Positions 56,312-64,000 of a stretch of DNA of 64,000 nucleotides are shown one piece after another. Origin of the DNA: Ectobacillus ponti (GTDB lineage: Bacteria > Bacillota > Bacilli > Bacillales > Bacillaceae_G); contig NZ_JANCLT010000003.1 in NCBI RefSeq assembly GCF_024294785.1, forward strand, positions 267,135-331,134, read 5' to 3'. Position 1 is the first letter of the stretch. Each line of letters starts with the position of its first letter. A program made the position numbers and the translations under genes. The notes beneath the pieces were generated by a model that was not told where the DNA came from, made no database searches, and saw nothing but the letters and a program-made list of their open reading frames with translations.

Positions 56312-56335
56312 GGTTGACTTATTGTAACGTGTATA

Positions 56336-56363
56336 CTCCCCTTCTCGTGAAGGGGTTTTTTCG
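56336..56363 (+). terminator. Terminator of the aldehyde dehydrogenase gene
   Basis: CCCCTTC-TCGT-GAAGGGG (56338-56355) is a perfect stem followed by TTTTTT. It lies 27 bases before the potA start, so the pot operon promoter must be within or after it, or part of the transcription reads through. Confidence 0.93.
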
Positions 56364-56388
56364 TGAAGGACAAGGAGGAGATGAAATC

Positions 56389-57372
56389 ATGAAGACCATT
56401 ATCGCATTGGAGGCTGTTGCGAAAACGTATGATGAGCAGCCCGTCATCCCGCCGTTGTCTTTGGATATACGTGAGGGGGAGTTTCTCACCATTTTAGGCC
56501 CGTCCGGCTGCGGCAAGACCACGCTGCTGCGGATGATTGCCGGCTTTGAGACGCCGACGCAAGGAAGCATTTCCTTGGATGGTGTCCAAATTAACAGTCT
56601 GCCGCCGCATAAGCGGAATATGAATCTTGTATTTCAGCACTACGCGTTGTTCCCGCATATGACCGTGGAGCAAAATATTCGTTTTGGCCTGAAAATGAAG
56701 GGGGTGTCCGCTGCGGAACAGAAGGAGCGGGCGGATGAGGCCATGCGGTTGACCCAGCTGGCGGATTTGCGCAGCCGCAAGCCGGCCAAGCTGTCAGGCG
56801 GTCAGCAGCAGCGGGTGGCAATTGCCCGGGCCATCGTGAACAATCCGCGAGTCCTGCTTCTCGACGAACCGTTGGGCGCCCTGGATTTCAAGCTGCGCAA
56901 GGATTTGCAGCGGGAGCTGAAGAAGCTGCAGCGCGACCTCGGCATCACTTTTGTGTATGTCACTCATGACCAGGAGGAAGCGATGAGCATGAGCGACCGG
57001 ATTGCGGTCATGAACGCGGGCCGTATCGAGCAAATTGGCGCGCCGAAGGAAATCTATTATACGCCGCAAACAAGATTCGTAGCCGGGTTTATCGGCGAGA
57101 ACAATATTTTGGCAGGCAGGGAAGGGGAAATTGCGGTCCGTCCGGAGCACCTGTACCTTCGCCCGATTGAGGAGGAGATGAGCATCGACCGCCGCATTTG
57201 TACAGTGGAGGACGTCGAGTTCACCGGCAATCTGGAAAAGCTGTACTTGCGGGATGCAGAAACAAATCAGGTGCTGCTTGCCCACCAGGCGGAAGAGGGC
57301 GAAAAGCGTTGGCAGACAGGGCAAATCGTGGCTGTCAGCTGGCGCAAAAAGGATGAGGTGAAGCTGTCATGA
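56389..57372 (+). CDS. potA: Spermidine/putrescine ABC transporter ATP-binding protein
   Basis: The 327-residue protein is the ATPase of a polyamine importer. Walker A is GPSGCGKTT, the signature is LSGGQQQR, Walker B is [12 protein letters not shown] and the switch His is in [14 protein letters not shown]. The C-terminal TOBE-like domain (about 235-327) is shorter than in E. coli PotA. The ATG at 56389 follows AAGGAGGAGATGAAATC. It overlaps potB by four bases and heads a four-gene operon, potABCD. It works at the inner face of the membrane as a dimer. Confidence 0.94.
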   Translation: MKTIIALEAVAKTYDEQPVIPPLSLDIREGEFLTILGPSGCGKTTLLRMIAGFETPTQGSISLDGVQINSLPPHKRNMNLVFQHYALFPHMTVEQNIRFGLKMKGVSAAEQKERADEAMRLTQLADLRSRKPAKLSGGQQQRVAIARAIVNNPRVLLLDEPLGALDFKLRKDLQRELKKLQRDLGITFVYVTHDQEEAMSMSDRIAVMNAGRIEQIGAPKEIYYTPQTRFVAGFIGENNILAGREGEIAVRPEHLYLRPIEEEMSIDRRICTVEDVEFTGNLEKLYLRDAETNQVLLAHQAEEGEKRWQTGQIVAVSWRKKDEVKLS

Positions 57373-58214
57373 GAGCTGGAAGACTGCTGGCGCTTCCCGC
57401 ACTCCTTTGGCTGCTCCTCTTCTTTTTGCTTCCGGTGCTTGTTGTGTTTCTCTATGCGTTTTGGGAGCGCGGTACATATGGCGGAGTAGTCCACAGCTTT
57501 ACACTGGAGCATGTGCTGCGCGTGTGGGAACCAACCTATGTGAAGGTGCTCTGGCAAACTATGAAAATCGCTTTGCTGACAACAGTGCTGTGCCTGCTCA
57601 TCGGCTATCCCTTTGCTTATATGATCACATTGGCGGAGAAGCGGCGGCAGTCGTTGCTGCTGCTGTTGGTCTCTCTCCCCTTTTGGATCAACTTTCTGGT
57701 GCGCTCCTATGCCTGGATCGTCATTTTGCGTTCTCAAGGGCTCGTCAATACCATATTGTTAAAATTGGGCCTCATTGAGGTGCCGCTGCAGCTGCTGTAC
57801 AACGAGGGCGCTGTGCTTCTTGGCATGGTATATGCCCTGCTGCCGTTCATGATTTTGCCGGTATATGCTTCCCTGGAGCAGCTGGACAAACGGAAGCTGG
57901 AAGCTGCTTCCGACTTGGGAGCCACGCCTTTTCAGGCGTTCTGGCATGTCACGCTGCCGCTGACGCGCCCCGGTATCGCCTCTGGGTCTATTTTGGTATT
58001 TGTGTCCTCCATCGGGATGTTTGTGGTTTCTGATGTGATGGGCGGGGCCAAGGTGCCGCTGATTGGGAATGTAATCCAGAATCAATTTCTGGGGGCCCGG
58101 AACTGGCCGTTTGGCTCGGCGCTGTCACTCATTCTTGTCCTGCTTACCATGATTCTCATCTTCCTGTATTACCGGATTGCCGGGCCGCGGGAGAATGGAG
58201 GCGGCAGGCTATGA
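57369..58214 (+). CDS. potB: Spermidine/putrescine ABC transporter permease PotB
   Basis: The 281-residue protein has six transmembrane helices and the EAA loop [34 protein letters not shown] that contacts the ATPase. It forms one half of the polyamine channel. Start overlaps the potA stop by ATGA and its stop overlaps potC in the same way, indicating tight translational coupling. Confidence 0.94.
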   Translation: MRAGRLLALPALLWLLLFFLLPVLVVFLYAFWERGTYGGVVHSFTLEHVLRVWEPTYVKVLWQTMKIALLTTVLCLLIGYPFAYMITLAEKRRQSLLLLLVSLPFWINFLVRSYAWIVILRSQGLVNTILLKLGLIEVPLQLLYNEGAVLLGMVYALLPFMILPVYASLEQLDKRKLEAASDLGATPFQAFWHVTLPLTRPGIASGSILVFVSSIGMFVVSDVMGGAKVPLIGNVIQNQFLGARNWPFGSALSLILVLLTMILIFLYYRIAGPRENGGGRL

Positions 58215-59002
58215 AAAAGCTGCTGGTAACATACGCTTGGCTGATTCTCTTATTTTTATATCTGCCGCTGCTCGTGCTGGCTGTCTATTCTTTTAATGAC
58301 TCCCGCATCAATGCGGAATGGAACGGATTCACGCTGCACTGGTATGCGGATTTGCTGCAGGATCCGGCTGTGCTGGAGGCGTTCCTGAACAGCTTGAGCA
58401 TTGCCGCTGTGACGACACTTGCGGCAACCGCAATCGGCACGGCATGCGCACTGGGACTGCACCGGTATAAGCAGAAGTGGCGCAGTGCCTTTGGCAGCCT
58501 TCTCTACCTGCCGGTCCTTGTGCCTGATATCCTGATGGGCTTATCGCTTCTGGTATTGTTCAGCCAGGCGGGCATGGAATTGGGAAAGCTGACGATTATC
58601 ATTGCCCACATCACGTTCAGCATATCCTTTGTTGTGATTATCGTGTCGGCCCGGCTGGCCGGCATGGGACGGGAGCTGGAGGAGGCAGCGGGCGATTTGG
58701 GCGCCGCGCCGTGGCAAACCTTCCGCTATGTCACGCTGCCTGTGCTGCTGCCGGGTGTCTTGTCAGCCGCGCTGCTGACCTTTACGCTGTCCATTGATGA
58801 TTTTGTTATCACGTTTTTTGTCGCCGGACCGGGTTCGACAACGCTCCCGATTTATATTTACGGCATGGTGAAGCGCGGCATCACGCCGGAAATTAACGCA
58901 CTGTCAACGCTTCTTATTGTGTTGATTGCCCTGCTGATGCTCGGCTCGGAGTGGCTGCGCCGCCGCGGAGAGAATGGAGAAAAAGGCGGTTTGCCGCTGT
59001 AA
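58211..59002 (+). CDS. potC: Spermidine/putrescine ABC transporter permease PotC
   Basis: The 263-residue protein has six transmembrane helices and the EAA loop RELEEAAGDLGAAPWQTFRYVTLPVLLPGVLSAALL. It pairs with PotB to form the channel. FTLSIDDFVITFFVAGPGSTTLPIYIYGMVKRGITPEINA is a PotC signature. Its ATG lies in the potB stop overlap; potD starts 13 bases after its stop. Confidence 0.94.
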   Translation: MKKLLVTYAWLILLFLYLPLLVLAVYSFNDSRINAEWNGFTLHWYADLLQDPAVLEAFLNSLSIAAVTTLAATAIGTACALGLHRYKQKWRSAFGSLLYLPVLVPDILMGLSLLVLFSQAGMELGKLTIIIAHITFSISFVVIIVSARLAGMGRELEEAAGDLGAAPWQTFRYVTLPVLLPGVLSAALLTFTLSIDDFVITFFVAGPGSTTLPIYIYGMVKRGITPEINALSTLLIVLIALLMLGSEWLRRRGENGEKGGLPL

Positions 59003-59015
59003 GGAGGAAGAGGCT

Positions 59016-60065
59016 ATGAAATGGTGGAAAACAGCGGCCGGAGCTGCCTTAAGCGTCCTGCTTGTCGGCGGTGCTTTGGCGGGCTGCGGCGAGAAGAAGG
59101 AAGAGCTGAATATCTACAGCTGGGCCGACAATTTTGATGAACAGGTTTTAAAGGACTTTGAGAAGCAAAATAATGTGAAAATCAACTACAGCGTATTTGC
59201 CAATAATGAAGAGCTGCTGGCGAAGCTGCAGGCCGGGGGCACAAGCTATGATGTCATCCAGCCTTCCGACTATATGGTCCAGACGATGAAGAAGCTGGAT
59301 TTGCTGGCGCCGCTGGAGAAACAGAATATGCCGAATCTGGAAAATATACAGCCTGATTTCAAGACGCCGCCCTTTGACCCGGAAGGAAAGTATTCCGTCG
59401 TATATACGTGGGGCGTAACCGGCATTGCTTACAATAAGAAGTATGTGAAGGAGGCGCCGACGAGCTGGAGCGACCTCTGGAAGCCGGAGTACAAGGGGCG
59501 CGTCATCCTGCTCGATGACCAGCGCGAGGTGCTGGGCATGGCGCTGAAGAAGAACGGCTTCTCCAACAACTCTGTGTCGAAGCCGGAGCTGGAGACAGCC
59601 TACAAGGATCTGCAGAAGCTTGTGCCGAATGTGCTGGCCTTCAATACGGATGATATCAAGCAGAAGTTTATCGCCGAGGAAGCATGGATTGGCACAGTCT
59701 GGTCCGGCGATGCTTCCTATATTGCCAAGGACAATCCGGATGTAGGCTATGTGGTGCCGAAGGAAGGCAGCACCATCTGGGCGGATACACTTGCGATTCC
59801 GAAAAATGCCAAGCATAAGAAGCTGGCCGAGAAATTCATCAACTATTTGCTGGATCCGAAGGTGAGCGCGAAAAACTATGAATCCATCGGCTACAGCGAT
59901 CCGAATGAAAAGGCGCTGCCGCTCCACAGTGAGAAATACCGCAGCGATAAGGCGATTTTCCTGTCCAAGGAAGAGCTTGGCCGTACGGAATGGGTGCAGG
60001 ACATCGGAAAGGACACCACCACGTATGACGAGTATTGGACAAAATTAAAGACAGATCAAAAATAA
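59016..60065 (+). CDS. potD: Spermidine/putrescine-binding lipoprotein PotD
   Basis: The 349-residue protein is the substrate-binding lipoprotein of the importer. The lipobox is ALAGC (Cys about 25); LNIYSWADNFDEQVLKDFEKQNNVKINYSVFANNEELLAKLQAGGTSYDVIQPSDYMVQTMKK is typical PotD sequence and the YTWGVTGIAYNKK and VWSGDASYIAKDN segments line the polyamine site. ATG 59016 follows TAAGGAGGAAGAGGCT. It captures spermidine or putrescine outside the membrane and delivers it to PotBC. A terminator ends the operon. Confidence 0.95.
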   Translation: MKWWKTAAGAALSVLLVGGALAGCGEKKEELNIYSWADNFDEQVLKDFEKQNNVKINYSVFANNEELLAKLQAGGTSYDVIQPSDYMVQTMKKLDLLAPLEKQNMPNLENIQPDFKTPPFDPEGKYSVVYTWGVTGIAYNKKYVKEAPTSWSDLWKPEYKGRVILLDDQREVLGMALKKNGFSNNSVSKPELETAYKDLQKLVPNVLAFNTDDIKQKFIAEEAWIGTVWSGDASYIAKDNPDVGYVVPKEGSTIWADTLAIPKNAKHKKLAEKFINYLLDPKVSAKNYESIGYSDPNEKALPLHSEKYRSDKAIFLSKEELGRTEWVQDIGKDTTTYDEYWTKLKTDQK

Positions 60066-60069
60066 AGTG

Positions 60070-60100
60070 AGAATCACGGTTTCATAGAGGCCGTGATTTT
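60070..60100 (+). terminator. Terminator of potABCD
   Basis: AATCACGG (60072-60079) and CCGTGATT (60091-60098) form a perfect stem, followed by TTC and a short T-containing stretch. Confidence 0.8.
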
Positions 60101-60118
60101 CTTATGGGAGACGGGACG

Positions 60119-60748
60119 ATGAGAAGAACACATGTGTTCGCAATTGCGGCTGCCGCCTTGGCAGCTCTCTTTTTTTCAGTGATGGCGCTGCAGGTCAGCA
60201 GCGCCCGGACGCTGTTTGTGGATGAATATATGAAAACAAAGCTGCAGGGCTGGGAGAGCCTGCGCCCTTTCTTTGAGCTGGTGAAGCATGCCGGCGCAGA
60301 GCCGGGAGTGGCTGTTGTCCTTGTGCCGGCGCTGATCTGGCTTTGGCGCAAAAGACGCATCATGTCCATGCTTGTATTTCCGGCCGCCGTTGCCCTTACG
60401 CAGCTGGCCAATAAGGTGGCAAAAGGCATGATTGCCCGTGAGCGCCCGCTGCTGGCAGAGGGCGTGCAGGAGGCGGGCTACAGCTTTCCTAGCGGGCACG
60501 CAATGATCAGCATCGTTCTGTACGGCTTTCTGCTGTACCTCATATTCCAAGAAAAAGTTGGAAAGCCTATGAGGGGAATCTTTGCGGCAGCGGCGGTGCT
60601 GCTGATTGCGGCTGTGGGACTGAGCCGCGTCGTGTTGTCTGCCCACTATCCGTCCGATGTGCTCGGCGGGTATTGCCTGGGCGGCATAATACTGATTGGA
60701 TGCTGTTATGCGGATTACTACCTGCATGCCCGCTTTCGGAAGCAGTAG
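60119..60748 (+). CDS. PAP2 superfamily membrane phosphatase
   Basis: The 209-residue protein has about five to six transmembrane helices and all three PAP2 motifs: KGMIARERP, PSGH in YSFPSGHAM and SRVVLSAHYPSD. It probably dephosphorylates undecaprenyl pyrophosphate or phosphatidic acid-type lipids at the outer membrane face. ATG 60119 follows GGGAGACGGGACG; a start at 60104 lacks a site. It is followed 32 bases later by the MMPL gene, likely on the same transcript. Confidence 0.9.
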   Translation: MRRTHVFAIAAAALAALFFSVMALQVSSARTLFVDEYMKTKLQGWESLRPFFELVKHAGAEPGVAVVLVPALIWLWRKRRIMSMLVFPAAVALTQLANKVAKGMIARERPLLAEGVQEAGYSFPSGHAMISIVLYGFLLYLIFQEKVGKPMRGIFAAAAVLLIAAVGLSRVVLSAHYPSDVLGGYCLGGIILIGCCYADYYLHARFRKQ

Positions 60749-60780
60749 CACCCCGTCTGCCTCATAAGGAGGCGGAAGCA

Positions 60781-62976
60781 GTGAAAACAACTGTACAAGG
60801 ACTTGATGGATGGGGGCGTACGGGCCGGTTCATTCATCGTTTTCGCTTTACGTGTATCGGCATTTTGCTCCTCTTTGCGGTGTCGCTTGGTATATTCGCG
60901 CCCAAGCTTCCATCCGTGCTCGGCGGGGATGGCTTCAAGACAGCGGGGGATTATCAGCGTGCCCGCAGCATCCTCGAGGAGGATTTCAAGCAATCGCAGG
61001 ACACACTGCTGCTTGTATTCCGGCGAAAAGCAGGGACGGGGCAGCCGGAATACAAGCAGCGTGTCGCAGAAATGATTCAGCGCATCCAGAAGACGGAGCC
61101 GTATGCGGCCTTTCGCCATCCCTTGCAGAACCCGGCCATGATGAAGGAAGATATAGCTTACGCCGCTATTTTGCTAAAGGGAGACACCATGAAAGAGCTG
61201 GAAAAACGGACGCTGGCCTTTGCGAAGCGGGCCGAGATGATGAGCGACGACGCGGTGGACGTGTCTCCGACGGGATTTACGGTCATCAATGATGAAATTA
61301 ACAAGCGCAGCCAGAGCGACCTGAAGAAGGCAGAAATGATCGGGCTGCCGATTGCCTTTTTGGTGCTCCTGCTTTCCTTTGGCAGTCTGACAGCTTCCAT
61401 CCTGCCAATTATCAACGGGGCGCTGAGCGTGGGTGCGACAATGGGCGTGCTCTATTTTCTCGGCCGGGAAAAGGAGCTGTCGATTTTCGTGCTGAACGTG
61501 GCTCCGATGATCGGGCTGGCGCTCTCGATTGATTTCGCCCTCCTGTTTGTCAACCGGTTTCGCGAGGAGCTGTCCCGGCGGAGCGTGGAGGACGCGGTGG
61601 CGGTCACGTATCAAACAGCGGGCCGGGCCATTTTATTTTCCGGGCTGTGTGTGTTCGTTGGTTTATCCGGGCTGTTCTTCTTTCGGATTGATTATATCCA
61701 GTCTGTGGCCATCAGCGGGATGATTGTTGTGCTGCTGAGCATGCTGTTTTCCTTGACCATGCTGCCGGCAGCCCTGTCGCTGACCGGCAGGCGGCTGCTC
61801 GGCCGCGGCAGCGGAACAGGCCATGTCTTCTGGCGGCGCTTCGCAGCCAGTGTGATGAGATATCCGGTAGCGATTACAGGCATGGTGCTGGTGCTGATTG
61901 CCGTCTGCCTGCTGCCGCTGCGCGATGCTGATTTGAAGTTCCCGGGCATTGAGTCGCTGCCGGAGGAAAGCAAGGCGCGCATTGCTTATGAACAATATGA
62001 AGCGGAGTTTAACCGGCTCGCCAAAACAAACGCGGACGCCACGGTCATTGTAGAGGCCAATCAGGCGATGACAGAGGCCGATACGCTGCGGAAGCTGGAG
62101 GAGCTGGCCCGCAGGCTTGCGCGTGATAAGAGCGTGAAGCAGGTCACGAGTGTGTTCAGCATGGCCGGTATGTCCAGCACGGAGCTGTCGCTGCTCCTGG
62201 AATCGCCGCAGCGCGATCTCGTGCAGCCGGCCTTCACCGCCTATACACATGGAAAACGGGCGCTGCTGCAGCTGTATCTGCAGGAGAAGCCGAAGTCCGG
62301 GGCAGCCAAGCAGTGGGTGCGGGATTTTAAGGCTGCCTATGATATGGAGGGCTTCTCCTATACGCTTGGCGGCGTCACGACCTTTGAACAGGAGCTCGAG
62401 GATGAAATCCGCCGGAACATCGGCATCAGCATGAGCGTGATTCTGGGGTCCACCTTTTTCATCCTGCTTGCTGCCTTCCGCTCCCTGCTCATCCCGCTGA
62501 AGGCCATTCTCATGAACCTGCTCAGCCTCAGCGCCACCATCGGCCTCATTGTGTGGTTGTTCCAGGGCGGACGCTTCGGACTGGAGCAGAGCACAGTCAT
62601 GCTGGTCCTGCCGGTGTTTATCTTCGGCCTTGTATTTGGGCTCAGCATGGACTATGAGGTGTTTCTCATTTCCCGCATGTACGAGCTGTACCAGGAAACG
62701 CGGGATAATGATTATGCGACGCTGGAGGGGCTTGTATCGACAAGCCGCATCATTACCTCGGCGGCGCTGATCATGATCGTCGTGACCGGGGCATTTGCTT
62801 TCACGGATATTCTCCCGGTGCAGCAGATGGGGCTCGGGGTGGCGCTTGCCATTCTGCTCGATGCCACCGTCATCCGGCTGCTGCTTGTGCCGAGCTTGAT
62901 GAAGCTGTTCGGAGACTGGAACTGGTGGCTGTTCAACCGAAGGAGCGCGGCCAAGCATCAGCCCCGCTATGAATAA
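60781..62976 (+). CDS. MMPL/RND family transporter (YdfJ-like)
   Basis: The 731-residue protein has twelve transmembrane helices in two similar halves, each half with one large outer domain (about 45-190 and 410-540). LPIAFLVLLLSFGSL, IGLALSIDFALLFVNRFREEL and the second-half counterpart FGLVFGLSMDYEVFLISRMYELYQ carry the Asp-Tyr proton-relay region of the MMPL family. Members export lipids, siderophores or drugs with the proton gradient. The start is a GTG at 60781 after AAGGAGGCGGAAGCA; longer frames overlap the PAP2 gene and have no site. The tail is basic. Confidence 0.9.
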   Translation: MKTTVQGLDGWGRTGRFIHRFRFTCIGILLLFAVSLGIFAPKLPSVLGGDGFKTAGDYQRARSILEEDFKQSQDTLLLVFRRKAGTGQPEYKQRVAEMIQRIQKTEPYAAFRHPLQNPAMMKEDIAYAAILLKGDTMKELEKRTLAFAKRAEMMSDDAVDVSPTGFTVINDEINKRSQSDLKKAEMIGLPIAFLVLLLSFGSLTASILPIINGALSVGATMGVLYFLGREKELSIFVLNVAPMIGLALSIDFALLFVNRFREELSRRSVEDAVAVTYQTAGRAILFSGLCVFVGLSGLFFFRIDYIQSVAISGMIVVLLSMLFSLTMLPAALSLTGRRLLGRGSGTGHVFWRRFAASVMRYPVAITGMVLVLIAVCLLPLRDADLKFPGIESLPEESKARIAYEQYEAEFNRLAKTNADATVIVEANQAMTEADTLRKLEELARRLARDKSVKQVTSVFSMAGMSSTELSLLLESPQRDLVQPAFTAYTHGKRALLQLYLQEKPKSGAAKQWVRDFKAAYDMEGFSYTLGGVTTFEQELEDEIRRNIGISMSVILGSTFFILLAAFRSLLIPLKAILMNLLSLSATIGLIVWLFQGGRFGLEQSTVMLVLPVFIFGLVFGLSMDYEVFLISRMYELYQETRDNDYATLEGLVSTSRIITSAALIMIVVTGAFAFTDILPVQQMGLGVALAILLDATVIRLLLVPSLMKLFGDWNWWLFNRRSAAKHQPRYE

Positions 62977-63037
62977 GCTCCCCCTCCCTTTGCCAATAGT
63001 ATGTGGTAAGAACAAGTACAGGGATGGGTGATGCAGA

Positions 63038-63463
63038 ATGTTTCGGTACTTTAAGTTCAAGCTGAATGATACAGTTCAATTTGCAGAGCGTGACAGCCAT
63101 TTGTACCGGATTGTCGGCTACCGGCTTGAGCGAAGCGGCCACGAGGAATGGGCCTATGTCGTATATGAGCTGCTCCGTGATTTTGACGGGTATATGGTGG
63201 ATGCGGAGGAAGCGGAGCTGGTGAAGGTTGTGGAAGTGGAGGGCGAGTATTACAAAATCCAGAACAAGTGCGGCTACACATACCCGGTGAAAATTAAGCC
63301 GGTGCAGCCTCCCGCACCGGAGCCGGTGCAGCCGGAACGCCGCATTGACGAGCTCTTGGATGCCTATAACGACTATAAGCGTTTGGCGGCTTTGTTCAAT
63401 GATTTGTCCTATGAAACGAAGGCGGAGGAAGTGCTTGGGAAGATGCGTTACATACAGCAGTAG
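63038..63463 (+). CDS. Hypothetical protein with C-terminal helix
   Basis: The 141-residue soluble protein begins MFRYFKFKLNDTVQFAERDS and contains a beta-rich first part (HLYRIVGYRLERSGHEEWAYVVYELLRDFDGYMVDAEEAELVKVVEVEGEYYKIQNKCGY), a Pro-rich linker (PVQPPAPEPVQPE) and a final helix with ERRIDELLDAYNDYKRLAALFNDLSYETKAEEVLGKM. I do not recognise the family. The start has only a weak GGGATGGGTGATGCAGA. A terminator follows. Confidence 0.72.
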   Translation: MFRYFKFKLNDTVQFAERDSHLYRIVGYRLERSGHEEWAYVVYELLRDFDGYMVDAEEAELVKVVEVEGEYYKIQNKCGYTYPVKIKPVQPPAPEPVQPERRIDELLDAYNDYKRLAALFNDLSYETKAEEVLGKMRYIQQ

Positions 63464-63489
63464 GGGAGGGCATGAGCCCTTCTTTTTTG
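63464..63489 (+). terminator. Terminator of the gene at 63038-63463
   Basis: GAGGGC-ATGA-GCCCTTC is followed by TTTTTT immediately after the stop codon. Confidence 0.88.
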
Positions 63490-63491
63490 TG

Positions 63492-63521
63492 CAAAAAAAC
63501 GCCCCTGCCACGCAGGGACGC
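63492..63521 (-). terminator. Terminator of the right-edge YitT gene
   Basis: On the minus strand GGCGTCCCTG and CAGGGGCG, with one mismatch, are followed by TTTTTTTGC. Confidence 0.85.
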
Positions 63522-63525
63522 CAGT

Positions 63526-64000
63526 TCACGCATAAGCCGTTTCCGTTTTCTTGTTGTAGGAAATTACATAGTCTGTTGTATACGCGCACACCGCCACGGA
63601 GACCATCGTGTAAATGACCTGATGCCAGCTGAGATACACGAGCGAGAGCACCAGAACAAGGGCATCAAAAATGAGGTAAATTTTGCCCACTGACATCCGG
63701 GACAGCCTGCTGAGCAGGAGCGACAGAATATCATCGCCGCCTGTTGCGCCGCCGCAGCGCAGAATAAGCCCGAGGCCGATTCCGATGGTCAGCCCCCCTG
63801 CCATGGCGGCCGGCAGCAAGTATTGCGATAAATTTATTTGAAATGGGGAGTAATGCTCCATCAGTGCATAAAACAGGGAAAACGAAACGGCGCCAAGCAC
63901 CGTTTTGTAGGCCAGGCGTTTGCCGAGCAATTTGGCGCCCAGCGCAATCAGCGGGAGATCCAGCAGCAGGGTGGTGATGGAAGGAGAGATATGGAACACC
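63526..64000 (-). CDS. YitT-type membrane protein, C-terminal part, truncated by the window edge
   Basis: About 158 residues are visible, entering from the right edge and ending at 63526. The segment has four hydrophobic helices with the family signature LRCGGATGGDDILSLLLSRLSRMSVGKIYLIFDALVLVLSLVYLSWHQVIYTMVSVAVCAYTTDYVI. There is no DUF2179 domain after the membrane part, so it is a short YitT/YpjC-type or an YczE-like variant, unlike the full-length YitT at 16761. Its start is outside the window. Confidence 0.85.
   Translation of the reverse strand, partial: VFHISPSITTLLLDLPLIALGAKLLGKRLAYKTVLGAVSFSLFYALMEHYSPFQINLSQYLLPAAMAGGLTIGIGLGLILRCGGATGGDDILSLLLSRLSRMSVGKIYLIFDALVLVLSLVYLSWHQVIYTMVSVAVCAYTTDYVISYNKKTETAYA

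Noticed and set aside
61663-63060. 465-codon open frame on the minus strand
   Set aside because: It lies fully opposite the MMPL gene, its composition (many His, Gln, Arg) is that of an antisense shadow of a GC-rich gene, and it has no ribosome binding site.
1-64000. CRISPR arrays, rRNA genes and insertion sequences
   Set aside because: No regularly spaced repeats, no rRNA sequence and no transposase frame or terminal inverted repeats were seen on either strand.

Overview
The window comes from a moderately GC-rich, low-leaderless Firmicute chromosome, most likely an endospore-forming member of the Bacillaceae. The evidence is the Spo0E-like phosphatase, Spo0M, a YjcZ-family protein, the sinI-sinR pair lying divergently beside an immune inhibitor A protease (an arrangement known from the Bacillus cereus group), strong AGGAGG ribosome binding sites, frequent TTG and GTG starts, and Rho-independent terminators after almost every transcription unit. 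I cannot name the species. No insertion sequence, CRISPR array, integrase or rRNA was seen. One tRNA gene (Val, anticodon GAC) is present.

Left flank, about 1-27,200: ordinary chromosomal genes in short, mostly single-gene units. They include CheX, a Fsr-like MFS exporter, galE, a sugar-dehydrogenase-like protein with a ferritin-like partner, two MarR regulators, a methyl-accepting chemotaxis protein, a NRDE protein, a monofunctional aspartokinase, a uroporphyrinogen-III synthase-like protein, a cysteine synthase, two azoreductases, YitT, a CNNM/CBS protein, Spo0M, EcsC, teichoic-acid-type genes (tagD and a CDP-glycerol glycerophosphotransferase) and an amidase. The second azoreductase gene has two well-formed inverted repeats in front of it, probably operators for the MarR regulator encoded just upstream.

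Centre, about 27,200-49,750: an unusual tract of roughly 35 very small genes encoding one- to three-helix membrane proteins, small lipoproteins, GNAT acetyltransferases, ASCH, RDD, CPBP and several DUF proteins. They sit mostly in single-gene units. Many start from a recurrent extended -10 promoter (TGNTACAAT with a conserved spacer), and four share a hairpin followed by TTTGCTGT. The tract shows repeated duplication and decay: a GNAT-membrane protein bicistron occurs twice, a 53-residue membrane protein occurs twice, three DUF4083 proteins are present, and there are broken copies of a lipoprotein, an M50 protease and a CPBP protease. It abuts the 3' side of tRNA-Val. This is the most interesting part of the window, and no function for the whole can be given from sequence alone.

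Right flank, about 50,000-64,000: tRNA-Val, a D-alanyl-D-alanine carboxypeptidase, the sinI-sinR biofilm/protease switch, immune inhibitor A, an aldehyde dehydrogenase, a complete spermidine/putrescine ABC transporter operon (potABCD), a PAP2 phosphatase followed closely by an MMPL exporter, a hypothetical gene, and the 3' part of a second YitT-type gene that runs off the right edge. All functional statements rest on reading motifs and remembered families; no database search was run.
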